Below, piece after piece: positions 51,395 to 60,415 of a stretch of 64,000 nucleotides of DNA. Both the position numbers and the translations under genes were made by a program. Source of the DNA: Janthinobacterium sp051380735 (GTDB taxonomy: Bacteria; Pseudomonadota; Gammaproteobacteria; Burkholderiales; Burkholderiaceae_D). Under the pieces are notes generated by a model. It ran no database searches. It saw nothing but the letters and a program-made list of their open reading frames with translations, and was not told the origin of the DNA. Each line of letters opens with the position of its first letter. Positions within the stretch are counted from its first letter, which is position 1. The DNA lies in the NCBI RefSeq assembly GCF_051380735.1, contig NZ_JBNYXQ010000001.1, forward strand, positions 1,736,001 to 1,800,000. The letters run 5' to 3'.

Positions 51395-53140
51395 CTATGG
51401 CTGCTGGTCCAGCAGCACGGCGTTGCGGCGATCCCTTTCCGCCTGCACGATGTCAAACGCGCGCGCCTCGCTCACGCCGATGGTCTGCAGCACGGTGGCC
51501 GTCAGTTGCAGCGCAGCTTCCAGCGCCTCGGGTACGACCAGGGTGGCGCCGGCCTGCACCAGCGCCAGCGCGTGCGCTTCGTCGCGGGCGCGCGCATACA
51601 CGGGCAGTTGCGGGTAGGCGCGCCGTATCGAGCGCACCGCGTGCAGCACCGAGGCCGGATGGTCCATCGTCAGCACCACCGCGCCGGCACGGTCGGCATG
51701 GACTTTCTGCAGCAGCTCGGCGCGCGAGGCGTCGCCAAAATAGACGGCAAAGCCGCGCGGATGCAGGCTAGTGACCAGGCGCGCATCGTTCTCGATCGCC
51801 ACGTAGCTGATGTCCTGCTCGGTCAGCACCCTGGCCAGCAACTGGCCCACCCTGCCGAAGCCGGCGATAATGACACTGCCCGCCGGCGGCGCGGCGCCGG
51901 CATCGAGGTCGGCCAGCTGGTGATGGTGGCGCTTGTCCCACCAGTCGCCCAGGCCGCGCGCCGCTTTCGCCAGCGCCGGCGTGGCGAACAGGCTCAGGCC
52001 CACCACCAGCATCACGAACTGCGCCGCTTCGGGCGCGACCAGCCGCTTGCCCAACGCATAGGCGACAACGATAAAGGCGAACTCACCGCCCTGCCCCAGC
52101 AGCACGCCCGAGGCCACCGCACGGCCCCAGGGAAAGCGGCCGAGGCGGAAGATCACGGCGATCACCAGGGTCTTGACGGCAAACAGGCACAGCACGGCCA
52201 GCGGTATCCAGATGGGCGAGCGGATGATTTCGCGCACATCGATCTGCATGCCGACCGACATGAAAAACAGCCCCATCAGCAGGCCCTTGAACGGCTCGAT
52301 AATCACCTCCACTTCATGGCGAAACTCAGTCTCTGCCAGCAGCAGGCCAGCCAGCAAGGCGCCGAGCGCCATCGACAAACCGGCCAGGTAGGTCAGCCCG
52401 GCAATGCCGAGGGTGCTGAGCAAGGTCAGTGCCATGAACACGTCGGGCTGGCGCTTGCCGACAAAAAACTGGAACAACGGGCGGATCACGCGCCGCCCCA
52501 GCAGATAGATCAGCAAAATGGCGCCGATCGACTTCAGGGCAGCGAAGCCGAGCAGAGCAGCCAGGTCGTCGCTGCGCCCGCTGGCGAATACATCGATCAG
52601 GATAAACAGCGGCACCACCATCAGGTCCTGGAACATCAGGATGGAAAAGCCGGCCTGGCCGCTTGGAGTCTGCAGCGCACGCTGCTCGGTCAGCAACTGC
52701 ATCACGACGGCGGTCGACGACAGCGACAGCACCAGTCCCAGCACGATGGCCGCTTCCAGCGACAGGCCAAAATAATACGCCACCGCGCCGATCAGGCAGG
52801 CGCTCACGGCCACCTGCCCCACGCCGGCGCCAAACACCCAGCGCCGCAGCGCCCACAGCCGTTCGGTGGACAGTTCCAGGCCGATCATGAACATCAGAAA
52901 CATCACGCCCAGCTCGGCCAGGCCGCTGACCTGCTCGGCACGCACAAAGGAAAAATATTTGAGCCAGGTGAAGTCAGCGGCCCACAAACCGAAGCCGAAC
53001 GGCCCGAACAGCGCGCCAACGGCGAGAAATCCCAGTACCTGATTGACTTTCAGGCGCTGCAATAGCGGAATGAAGATGCCGGCCAGGGCGAGAAACAGCA
53101 GCGTTTCGCGCAAATACGGCAGGGCGTGCTGTTCTTCCAC
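51395..53140 (-). CDS. CPA2-type cation:proton antiporter with TrkA-N domain (581 aa)
   Basis: KefB/KefC-like potassium efflux system: about 12-13 membrane helices in residues 1-390, and a cytosolic Rossmann RCK/TrkA-N domain (SVIIAGFGRVGQLLARVL, IENDARLV, YFGDAS) after ~410. Start ATG 53140. Follows the metal-dependent hydrolase gene by a few bases. Confidence 0.92.
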   Translation of the reverse strand: MEEQHALPYLRETLLFLALAGIFIPLLQRLKVNQVLGFLAVGALFGPFGFGLWAADFTWLKYFSFVRAEQVSGLAELGVMFLMFMIGLELSTERLWALRRWVFGAGVGQVAVSACLIGAVAYYFGLSLEAAIVLGLVLSLSSTAVVMQLLTEQRALQTPSGQAGFSILMFQDLMVVPLFILIDVFASGRSDDLAALLGFAALKSIGAILLIYLLGRRVIRPLFQFFVGKRQPDVFMALTLLSTLGIAGLTYLAGLSMALGALLAGLLLAETEFRHEVEVIIEPFKGLLMGLFFMSVGMQIDVREIIRSPIWIPLAVLCLFAVKTLVIAVIFRLGRFPWGRAVASGVLLGQGGEFAFIVVAYALGKRLVAPEAAQFVMLVVGLSLFATPALAKAARGLGDWWDKRHHHQLADLDAGAAPPAGSVIIAGFGRVGQLLARVLTEQDISYVAIENDARLVTSLHPRGFAVYFGDASRAELLQKVHADRAGAVVLTMDHPASVLHAVRSIRRAYPQLPVYARARDEAHALALVQAGATLVVPEALEAALQLTATVLQTIGVSEARAFDIVQAERDRRNAVLLDQQP

Positions 53141-53143
53141 GAG

Positions 53144-54394
53144 TTATTTTCCTTCTGGCAAACCCAGCATGTCGGCGCGCGGCCGCTCCCAGCCCGGCAC
53201 ATGGCCTGGACAAGGCTGGCCGCTGAATTGTTCCAGCTGCACCGTGGTGAAATTGTCCTGCATGTCCGGGTTGAAGCGCACATCGGTGAGGCTGCTCCCG
53301 CTCAGTTTGGGCATGCGGCCAAAGCGCAGCCAGGCGTCGGCGTGGCAATTGGTCGATTGCAGCGCGCGCAGGGCCGCCAGGCTACCGGTGGCTTGCGCCG
53401 AGACGGCAATGCCTGGCGCCAGCTTACCACCGCCATCACCGGGTTCGGCCAGGCCGGCCGGACAGGCTGCCGGCGCCAGGCTGACCGGCAGCAGGCTCAT
53501 GGTGCCGCGCCGTAGCGTATAGGCGTCCGCCTTGGCATCGGTCTTGCTGTCGAGCGAAACATAGGTCCAGCACAGCGGGTGGCTGGGGAAAGCCGTCATG
53601 GCCACGTCCCACACGCGGGTGCCCGGATCGATGTGCTGCAAGGCGGCCTCGACCCTGGCGCGGCCCAGCGCGGAGGCCGTGCCCTGCATGCCGATAAAGG
53701 TGGCAGACAGCGCAAAGCCCAGCAGCAAAGCACCTTTTCCCCGCACGCCGGCGCGCCCTTGCACGACTGCCATCATCGCGCCCAGCGCCAGCAGCACGCC
53801 CAGCGCCAGCGGCGCCAGGTAATTTTTATAGGCAAAGAAACACAGGGCCGCCGCCAGGCCAGCCAGCAGCAAGCCTTTCAGCGCTCTGCTGCGCAGGGAC
53901 ATCATCACGGGCACGCCCAGCAGCACCCAGAACATCGGCTCGACGATAAATACCATGTCGCCATACAGCCAGCGGTTGTCGAACGGGTAAAACGGATGCA
54001 GGCCGTAAGAATTCAGGAAATCCATGCCCATGTGCAAGCCCAAGCCCAGCAGCAAGCACAGCGCCAGGCCGATGCGTGCCGGCTGGCTGGTTTTCAGCAG
54101 CCGGCGCGCAGCGGGCCATAGCAGCCACAGCAGGGCCAGCACCAGCAAGGCTTGCGGTATCGCCAGCAGCAGGGTATGGGTATGGCCACGGTGCTGCAGC
54201 ATGTAGCCGAAGGGGCGGGGCATCAGCCGGGTCAGGAACAGGTCCAGGTCTGGTGCATTGCTGGCGAACCAAGCGGCAAACAGAAACAGGGCGCGCCGCG
54301 TGCGCTGGGGGGCTTCCTGCGGCTCGGGCGGCAAGCTGCGGTGCAGCAGCTCACCGACGCCCAGGCCGATCACCGAATGTGTAATATTATCCAT
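53144..54394 (-). CDS. YdjM-type metal-dependent membrane hydrolase (416 aa)
   Basis: Begins MDNITHSVIGLGVGELL and has ASNAPDLD, MLQHRGHTHTLL and LHMGMDFLNSYGLHPFYPFDNRW, the His/Asp motifs of the DUF457/YdjM family, with several membrane helices. C-terminal ~150 residues form a soluble domain. Function unknown. Confidence 0.88.
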   Translation of the reverse strand: MDNITHSVIGLGVGELLHRSLPPEPQEAPQRTRRALFLFAAWFASNAPDLDLFLTRLMPRPFGYMLQHRGHTHTLLLAIPQALLVLALLWLLWPAARRLLKTSQPARIGLALCLLLGLGLHMGMDFLNSYGLHPFYPFDNRWLYGDMVFIVEPMFWVLLGVPVMMSLRSRALKGLLLAGLAAALCFFAYKNYLAPLALGVLLALGAMMAVVQGRAGVRGKGALLLGFALSATFIGMQGTASALGRARVEAALQHIDPGTRVWDVAMTAFPSHPLCWTYVSLDSKTDAKADAYTLRRGTMSLLPVSLAPAACPAGLAEPGDGGGKLAPGIAVSAQATGSLAALRALQSTNCHADAWLRFGRMPKLSGSSLTDVRFNPDMQDNFTTVQLEQFSGQPCPGHVPGWERPRADMLGLPEGK

Positions 54395-54438
54395 CGGGCA
54401 ATTTTACAGTACGGCCGAGCCTGCCTCCATGCTTTTCG

Positions 54439-56088
54439 CTACAGCGGCGCGAGGTTTTCGTCGCGCATGCCGACCAGCAAGGCGCGCCCGTCCGGCATCA
54501 CGCGGAACTCGCCGTAGCGTGCCTTGCCGAAATGTTCGCCCTCGCCTTCCTTGAAAAACCAGGCGTCGCTCACCAGGGTCCAGCGGCCAGCCTTGCGCGT
54601 CAGTTGCATCCGGTATTCACCGGGCGCCAGCGGCGTGCCGTCATCGACGCGCTTGACGCTGGCCACGCCGCGCTCATCGCGCGTCAGCACCACATGGGGA
54701 CGTTTGCCGGACTCGTCGAAGCCTGACAGCTCATTAAGGGCACTGATGCTCAGGAAATTGAGAGTCATGTAGTCGCCCTGCATCAGCGACCGGGGGTCTA
54801 CCGGTTCCAGCGCAACCAGTACCGGCGCGCCGTTGGCGATCAGCTGCTCTTTTTGCCAGATGGCGCCATTGCCTACCACCAGCACCAGCAGCAGCCCCGC
54901 CAGCATGCCGAGCTGCGCCTTGCGGCCAGGCTTGCTTGGCTGCGTGCCGAGATCACCAGTGGCGGGCAAGATGGCGCCGCGCGCTGCCAGCACCGACATC
55001 AGGCCCAGCACCAGGCCCGCGGCTGCCAGCACCAGCGCCTTGCTGGCCAGTGGCCAGGCCAGCAGATAATAGAAACTGCCGATAATCCAGGCCGCTGCCA
55101 CGCCGGCGGCGACGGCCACGCGCAGGCGGGCGCTGCTGACGCAAAACGCCAGTATCAGCATTACCGGACCCAGCCCTGGCAGGAACCATGCCAATCCCGT
55201 CAGCACCAGTGCCACGCCGGCCGCCGGCAACTGGCGCAGCGACGGCCAGCAACGCAGCATCCAGGCGGCCGCCGCCACGGCAAGCAGCACCGACAGGAAA
55301 GGCAGCCATTGCGCATACCAGCTGCTGCCATGGCGGTTCAGCGCATTGGCCATGTCGTCGCCCAGGCCGTCGCCCACGCTGGCGCTGAGCAGGAAAGTTT
55401 TGCCCGACCAGCTGGCCAGGCCCAGCAGGATGGCCAGCACCCATCCGGTAGAGACCGATTCGATGTAGCCGGCAACTGCGGCGCCCTTGCCGTCATCAAA
55501 GGTGCTTTTCTGCAACCAGTGCGCGCCCAGCCACACACCGAGCGCCAGCAGCCACGCCAGGTAGAGGGTGGCCGCATCGCTGTCGTAGGACCACAGGTAC
55601 TGGCTGCCGACGCTGCCCACCGCCAGCAAGCCGCAGGCGACCAGGCCCAGCAGTACACGCAGCCAGTCGCGCGGCAAGATGGCGGCAAACGCCAGGCAGA
55701 CAGCGCCCAGCGCCACCGCAGCGAGCTGATTGTCCATGTCGCGGAACAGGGCATAGCCCAGCAGGCCCCCGCCGACCAGCAGGCAGGGCACGCCGATTTG
55801 CTCGACAAACAGCGACACGCCGCGTGGACGGATCAGCATGACGGCCAGGCCCAGCGCCAGAAGCGCCACGACATAAGTACCACCGCCTTTTTCCAGGAAA
55901 CTGCCCAGCATGAAACCGAGCGCCAGTACCAGCGGCAAGGCCGCCAGCCAGGCGCCCAGCGCCGTCATCAGCACCACCGGCCAGGGCCGCACATCCTGTA
56001 CAGGCAGCGCAACATTGGCAGGCAGTACGCCCGCCTGGACGGCGTCGCGGACCAGGTCGCCCAGTGGCGTGACTTTCACGGTGCTCAT
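54439..56088 (-). CDS. DUF4401 / GDYXXLXY-domain membrane protein (549 aa)
   Basis: About ten to twelve membrane helices in the first ~400 residues (DUF4401-type), then a periplasmic GDYXXLXY-like domain with LMQGDYMTLNF and ARYGEFRVMPDGRALLVGMRD. Start at 56088 and overlap with the DUF2157 gene (ATGA), a pairing that is common. Role unknown, perhaps envelope related. Confidence 0.88.
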   Translation of the reverse strand: MSTVKVTPLGDLVRDAVQAGVLPANVALPVQDVRPWPVVLMTALGAWLAALPLVLALGFMLGSFLEKGGGTYVVALLALGLAVMLIRPRGVSLFVEQIGVPCLLVGGGLLGYALFRDMDNQLAAVALGAVCLAFAAILPRDWLRVLLGLVACGLLAVGSVGSQYLWSYDSDAATLYLAWLLALGVWLGAHWLQKSTFDDGKGAAVAGYIESVSTGWVLAILLGLASWSGKTFLLSASVGDGLGDDMANALNRHGSSWYAQWLPFLSVLLAVAAAAWMLRCWPSLRQLPAAGVALVLTGLAWFLPGLGPVMLILAFCVSSARLRVAVAAGVAAAWIIGSFYYLLAWPLASKALVLAAAGLVLGLMSVLAARGAILPATGDLGTQPSKPGRKAQLGMLAGLLLVLVVGNGAIWQKEQLIANGAPVLVALEPVDPRSLMQGDYMTLNFLSISALNELSGFDESGKRPHVVLTRDERGVASVKRVDDGTPLAPGEYRMQLTRKAGRWTLVSDAWFFKEGEGEHFGKARYGEFRVMPDGRALLVGMRDENLAPL

Positions 56089-57047
56089 GGCGCCTCCCGG
56101 CGCGAACGCCACAAAATACCCTGCACCGTCAGGGCCAGCAGCGCGGCCGCCACCAGGCCTATCATCAGCAGGATGCCGATCTCGTTGCCCTTCATGTCGT
56201 CGACCATGCGCGACACCATGCCGGAAATAAGCAGGGTATTGATGCCCAGCGCCACGGCACTGAGGCCAAACACATCAAAAAACTGCGGCAGCAGCAACAG
56301 CGCTGCCGCCACCAGCAGCAGGGCCAGGCCGGCCCAGTAAGGCGAGGCTATGGTGCTGTTGAACAACGCCGCCATGCCCGAACCGGTGACCATGATCACG
56401 GTCAGCAGCAGGCCCAGGCGCAGCGGCCACGCTTTTGCACCCGTCCAGCGCGCCAGCAGCGGCGAGACGAAGGCACAGGCCAGCAGCAGCGCCAGCCAGC
56501 CGGTGAAATAAATGCCCAGGTCTCCGGGTTCAATGCGCCAGCTGCGCTGCGCATGGGCCTGTATCCACAAGGTGACGCCGGTGGCCAGCACCAGCATCCA
56601 CGGCGTCCACAGCACATCGCTGCGCGCCACCAGGCACAGCGGCAGCGCCAGCGCGGCCCAGACGGCAAACAACTGCCACGGGTCCGCGCCGGTCTGGTAG
56701 GTCTGGCCAAAATAGGCGAACAGGCCGCCGATGGCCAGCATGGCAATCAGCAGCAGCGGCGCGCGTGCGGCCGGCGCCACAAAAGCACCCAGGCAGGAGG
56801 CAATGAAAATCCCCTGGATCAGGGCGAAGCGGCCAGTGCGGCCAAAATCTGCCCAGTTGGCGGCGATCCAGAAGATCAGTCCCAGGCCCAGCAAGGCAGC
56901 GCCCAGTACGGCCACGCCACGCGGCAGCCACCAGGACAGTCCTTTGGGCTCGTGCCCGAAGCCGGCCAGTTCCTGCAGTTGCCGGGTTTGCGCGGCATCG
57001 AGCTGATTGGCCGAGGCGAGTTGATACACGGCGAGGCGTAGATCCAT
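56085..57047 (-). CDS. DUF2157 membrane protein (320 aa)
   Basis: N-terminal soluble ~40 residues followed by eight to ten membrane helices. Pattern of the DUF2157 family (GLIFWIAANWADFGRTGRFALIQG; GGLFAYFGQTYQTGADPWQLF). Translationally coupled to the DUF4401/GDYXXLXY gene. Confidence 0.88.
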   Translation of the reverse strand: MDLRLAVYQLASANQLDAAQTRQLQELAGFGHEPKGLSWWLPRGVAVLGAALLGLGLIFWIAANWADFGRTGRFALIQGIFIASCLGAFVAPAARAPLLLIAMLAIGGLFAYFGQTYQTGADPWQLFAVWAALALPLCLVARSDVLWTPWMLVLATGVTLWIQAHAQRSWRIEPGDLGIYFTGWLALLLACAFVSPLLARWTGAKAWPLRLGLLLTVIMVTGSGMAALFNSTIASPYWAGLALLLVAAALLLLPQFFDVFGLSAVALGINTLLISGMVSRMVDDMKGNEIGILLMIGLVAAALLALTVQGILWRSRREAP

Positions 57048-57081
57048 CGTCTGCTTTCGAAGTAAAAAGAAGGATTGCTGG

Positions 57082-57372
57082 TCAGCGCTCGACTACCACG
57101 CCGCGCCAGAAGGCGACATGGCCGGCGATCTGCCGGGCTTCCGCCTTGGGTTCGGGGTAATACCAGGCCGCGTTCTCGTTCACCTTGCCATCGACGACCA
57201 GGTCGTAATAGCTGGCGATGCCCTTCCAGGGGCAAGTCGTCTGGTGGCCGCTGGCACGCAGGTAATCCTGGCTGACGGCAGACAGAGGGAAATACACATT
57301 GTTTTCAACGATCTGTACCTGATCGCTGCTCGCTTGCGCAATAACGGCGCCATTCCAGCTTGCTGTAGGCAT
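57082..57372 (-). CDS. DUF427 domain protein (96 aa)
   Basis: Small beta-barrel-like protein with the DUF427 pattern (WNGAVIAQ...VENNVYFP...TTCPWKGIASYYDLVVDGK...AAWYYPEPKAEA...GHVAFWRGV). Function unknown. Confidence 0.92.
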   Translation of the reverse strand: MPTASWNGAVIAQASSDQVQIVENNVYFPLSAVSQDYLRASGHQTTCPWKGIASYYDLVVDGKVNENAAWYYPEPKAEARQIAGHVAFWRGVVVER

Positions 57373-57449
57373 TCGGCTATCCTCCGGTGAAATGGAAGTG
57401 TAGCCTGAATATCAAGGAACGGCGCGCGCCATTGGTGCACTGGTGCAAC

Positions 57450-58100
57450 TTACTCTTGCGTGATGATCTGGCGCAAGGCCTGTTCGAACACTTCCGGTGG
57501 CTGGCCACCGGAGATCAGGTGGCGTTCGTTGATGATAATGGCAGGCACCGAGCTGATGCCGTTTTGCTGGTAGAACTTTTCACGCGCACGCACCTCGTCG
57601 GCATACTTGCCGGTCGTCAGTATCTCCAGTGCCGTGTCCGGATCGAGGCCTGCATCGTCGGCGGCCTTGACCAGCACCTCGTGCGAGGATGGGTCCTGGC
57701 CCTGCGTGAAATAGGCGTCGAACAGGGCCATTTTCAATTCGCGCTGGCGCCCGGCCAGTTCGGCCCAGTGCAGCAGACGGTGCGCGTCAAAGGTGTTGTA
57801 GATGCGGCCGCGCTTGTCCATCGAAAAGGTAAAGCCGAGCGACTCGCCACGCGCGCGTATCGCTTCGCGCGATTGCGCCATCTGTTCCGGCGTGGAACCA
57901 TATTTTTCGGCGATATGTTCGCCGATGTCCTGGCCTTCGGGGCCCATGTTGACGTTCAGTTCGAACGGCTGAAAATGGATTTCGGCAGCCACCGTGTCTT
58001 GCAGGGTGGACAGCGCCTGCTCCAGGGATTTGAGGCCGATCACGCACCAGGGGCAGGAGACATCGGAGACGAAGTCGATACGGATGGGGGTAACGGACAT
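57450..58100 (-). CDS. DsbA-family oxidoreductase, FrnE-like (216 aa)
   Basis: Thioredoxin-fold protein with CPWC active site in DFVSDVSCPWCVIG and the helical insertion of FrnE/2-hydroxychromene isomerase-like proteins; cis-proline loop at ISSVPAIIIN. No signal peptide, so it is cytoplasmic. Confidence 0.93.
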   Translation of the reverse strand: MSVTPIRIDFVSDVSCPWCVIGLKSLEQALSTLQDTVAAEIHFQPFELNVNMGPEGQDIGEHIAEKYGSTPEQMAQSREAIRARGESLGFTFSMDKRGRIYNTFDAHRLLHWAELAGRQRELKMALFDAYFTQGQDPSSHEVLVKAADDAGLDPDTALEILTTGKYADEVRAREKFYQQNGISSVPAIIINERHLISGGQPPEVFEQALRQIITQE

Positions 58101-58148
58101 GGTGAACCCTTTGCAAGTGAGTGGTAAGTCAGTGGAAGTCCCCTGATT

Positions 58149-58796
58149 TTACTTTTTCTTGCTGCCCGCCGCTTTTGCCGCGTCTTTTTTCGCGCCTATC
58201 CGGCTTTCCTTGCCCGCAAGCAAGTTGGCGATGTTCTGGCTGTGGCGGTAGGCCAACAACACGCTCATGATCACCACCGAGAGCAAAATCGCATCGACGC
58301 CAAACAGCAGGCCGTAGTAGAACGGCGCGAACAGGGCCGCCACCAGCGCCGCCAGCGAGGAGTAGCGAAAGGCAAAGGCGATAATCAGCCAGGTGGCCAA
58401 TGTCGCCAGGCCCAGCCAGGGATTAATGCCCAGCAGCACGCCCAGCGCCGTGGCGACGCCCTTGCCGCCGATAAAGCGGAAGAATACAGGCCACAGATGG
58501 CCTAAAAATACCGCGATGGCGACCAGCGCCACGGCGGTGTCGCCCACGCCCAGGTCAGCCGCAAACCGGTCGGCCAGGAACACCGCCAGCCAGCCCTTGG
58601 CGCCGTCACCCAGCAAGGTCATGATGGCGGCGCCCTTGTTGCCACTGCGCAGCACGTTGGTGGCGCCCGGATTCTTCGAGCCATAGGTACGCGGATCGGC
58701 AATGCCATACACCTTGCTCATCACCACGGCGAACGAGATCGAGCCGAGCAAGTAAGCGGCCACTGTCATCGCCAAGGTTGTGATTACTGGATTCAT
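58149..58796 (-). CDS. plsY: Glycerol-3-phosphate acyltransferase PlsY (215 aa)
   Basis: Membrane enzyme that transfers acyl from acyl-phosphate to glycerol-3-phosphate, the first step of phospholipid synthesis. Conserved loops GSISFAVVMSKV, GSKNPGATNVLRSGNKGAA, LGHLWPVFFRFIGGKGVATALG and ILLSVVIMSVLLAYRHSQNI, with about five helices. Lys/Ala-rich tail. Confidence 0.97.
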   Translation of the reverse strand: MNPVITTLAMTVAAYLLGSISFAVVMSKVYGIADPRTYGSKNPGATNVLRSGNKGAAIMTLLGDGAKGWLAVFLADRFAADLGVGDTAVALVAIAVFLGHLWPVFFRFIGGKGVATALGVLLGINPWLGLATLATWLIIAFAFRYSSLAALVAALFAPFYYGLLFGVDAILLSVVIMSVLLAYRHSQNIANLLAGKESRIGAKKDAAKAAGSKKK

Positions 58797-58893
58797 TTCT
58801 TCCCTTTGTTATGTGATTGCTACCGGCCTCCAGGCTGGCGCAGCAGAATATACACGAGCGCCTGGAGCATGCACAGGGCGCTCGTGGATTTCC

Positions 58894-59385
58894 TTAATCG
58901 TGCAAGGCGCAATGCACCGCCTTGGCCTTGAGTACGTCGAGCAGCACCTGTGGCGCCAGCGCGACGAGAAAACCGCGCCGCCCGCCATTGATATAGATGC
59001 GCGGCAAGGCCAGGATGCTTTCTTCCACGTAGACGGGCATGGCTTTTTTGGTGCCGAACGGCGAAGTGCCGCCTATCATGTAGCCGGAATGGCGCTGCGC
59101 CACTTCGGGCTTGCAAGGCTCTACCGACTTGCAGCCGATGGCGCGCGCCAGGTTCTTGGTCGATACCTTGCAGTCGCCATGCATCAGCACGATCAGCGGC
59201 TTGGCCGCCTCGTCCTGCATCACCAGGGTCTTGATCACCTCGTGTTCTGGCACGCCAAGTTCGCGCGCCGAGACGCTGGTGCCGCCGTGTTCTTCATACG
59301 GATACGGACATTCGTCAAAGGCGACCTGGTGCTTGCGCAGCAGCTGCGTCGCCTGGGTTTCTGAAATATGCTCTTTTTTAGCCAT
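58894..59385 (-). CDS. ybaK: Cys-tRNA(Pro)/Cys-tRNA deacylase YbaK (163 aa)
   Basis: Trans-editing enzyme that removes Cys from mischarged tRNA-Pro. YbaK fold with QLLRKHQVAF, KTLVMQDEA, GDCKVSTKNLARAIGCKSVEPC, SGYMIGGTSPFGTKKAMPVYVEESI and GGRRGFLVALAP. Start MAKKEHIS at 59385. Divergent from the endonuclease/exonuclease/phosphatase gene. Confidence 0.95.
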   Translation of the reverse strand: MAKKEHISETQATQLLRKHQVAFDECPYPYEEHGGTSVSARELGVPEHEVIKTLVMQDEAAKPLIVLMHGDCKVSTKNLARAIGCKSVEPCKPEVAQRHSGYMIGGTSPFGTKKAMPVYVEESILALPRIYINGGRRGFLVALAPQVLLDVLKAKAVHCALHD

Positions 59386-59422
59386 GCGTGATACGCTGAT
59401 CATTCAGTGAGGAGTGCTAATT

Positions 59423-60415
59423 ATGCAGCAAGAAATACGCTTTGCCACCTTCAATGTCTGCAATCTTGCTCCGCCGGGCGCCAGGCTGTATGACAACCTG
59501 GCCCCGTTAAGCCTTGAAGAATACGACGCCAAGGCGGAATGGACGGCGCGCCAGATCGATCTGCTGGACGCCGACGTGATCGGTTTCCAGGAAGTGTTCT
59601 CGCAGGCCGCCCTGCGCGACGTGCTCTCGCGCACGCGCCACTACCGCGACGCCGTGCAAGCCGGCTACGACTCGCCGGACGGCCCGCAACGCCTGCTGCC
59701 GACCGTGGCGCTGGTATCGCGCCTGCCGCTGGCCGGCCCCAGCGTGGCGTATGCCGACTTTCCCGCCGGCGTGGCGATGCCGGCCGAAGGCCACCCGGAA
59801 GACGCCACCCTGTCGCGCTTTGCCCGCCCGCCGCTGCATGCGCAGGTGATCTTGCCATGCGGGCAGATCACCGACGTGCTGGTGGTGCATCTGAAGTCGC
59901 GCCGGCCCGACTACCGCCATGGCGAGGGCGCCGATGCGCGCAGCTATGCGCTGGCCAATTTGCGCTCGCTGCAGCGGCGCGGCGCCGAAGCGGTGGCGCT
60001 GCGCGTGCTGGTCAGCGACCTGGGCACCAGCGGCCGGCCCTGTATCGTGCTGGGCGACTTCAACGATATCGCCAGCGCCGTCACCACCTCCATCGTGATG
60101 GGCGCCGGCGCACCGTGCGAGCCGGGCGCCGACCTGCCGGAAATGCGCGAGCGCCTGTACGACTGCAACGCCATCCAGCTGCGCCAGGACTATCTGCGCC
60201 ATGTGGGCTATACCAATGTACATGACAGCATGTACATGACGATCGACCATATCCTCGTCTCCGAACACTTCCACCCCGCCTCGCCACGCGCCATCGGCGC
60301 CGTGCAGGACGTGCTGTATGTGAACGACCACTTGCTGCAGGCGCTGCCGCAGGCGTCGGACCATGGGCAGGTGGTGGCGCGCATCAAGCTGCTGAACATC
60401 GTCAATGATGCATGA
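59423..60415 (+). CDS. Endonuclease/exonuclease/phosphatase family protein (330 aa)
   Basis: DNase I-like fold: FATFNVCNL, GFQEVFS, VHLKSRR, GRPCIVLGDFND, TIDHILVS and SDHGQV carry the metal and catalytic residues. Substrate unknown (nucleic acid or phosphodiester). ATG at 59423 has GAGGAG nine bases upstream. Its end overlaps the convergent tssK by 14 bp. Confidence 0.92.
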   Translation: MQQEIRFATFNVCNLAPPGARLYDNLAPLSLEEYDAKAEWTARQIDLLDADVIGFQEVFSQAALRDVLSRTRHYRDAVQAGYDSPDGPQRLLPTVALVSRLPLAGPSVAYADFPAGVAMPAEGHPEDATLSRFARPPLHAQVILPCGQITDVLVVHLKSRRPDYRHGEGADARSYALANLRSLQRRGAEAVALRVLVSDLGTSGRPCIVLGDFNDIASAVTTSIVMGAGAPCEPGADLPEMRERLYDCNAIQLRQDYLRHVGYTNVHDSMYMTIDHILVSEHFHPASPRAIGAVQDVLYVNDHLLQALPQASDHGQVVARIKLLNIVNDA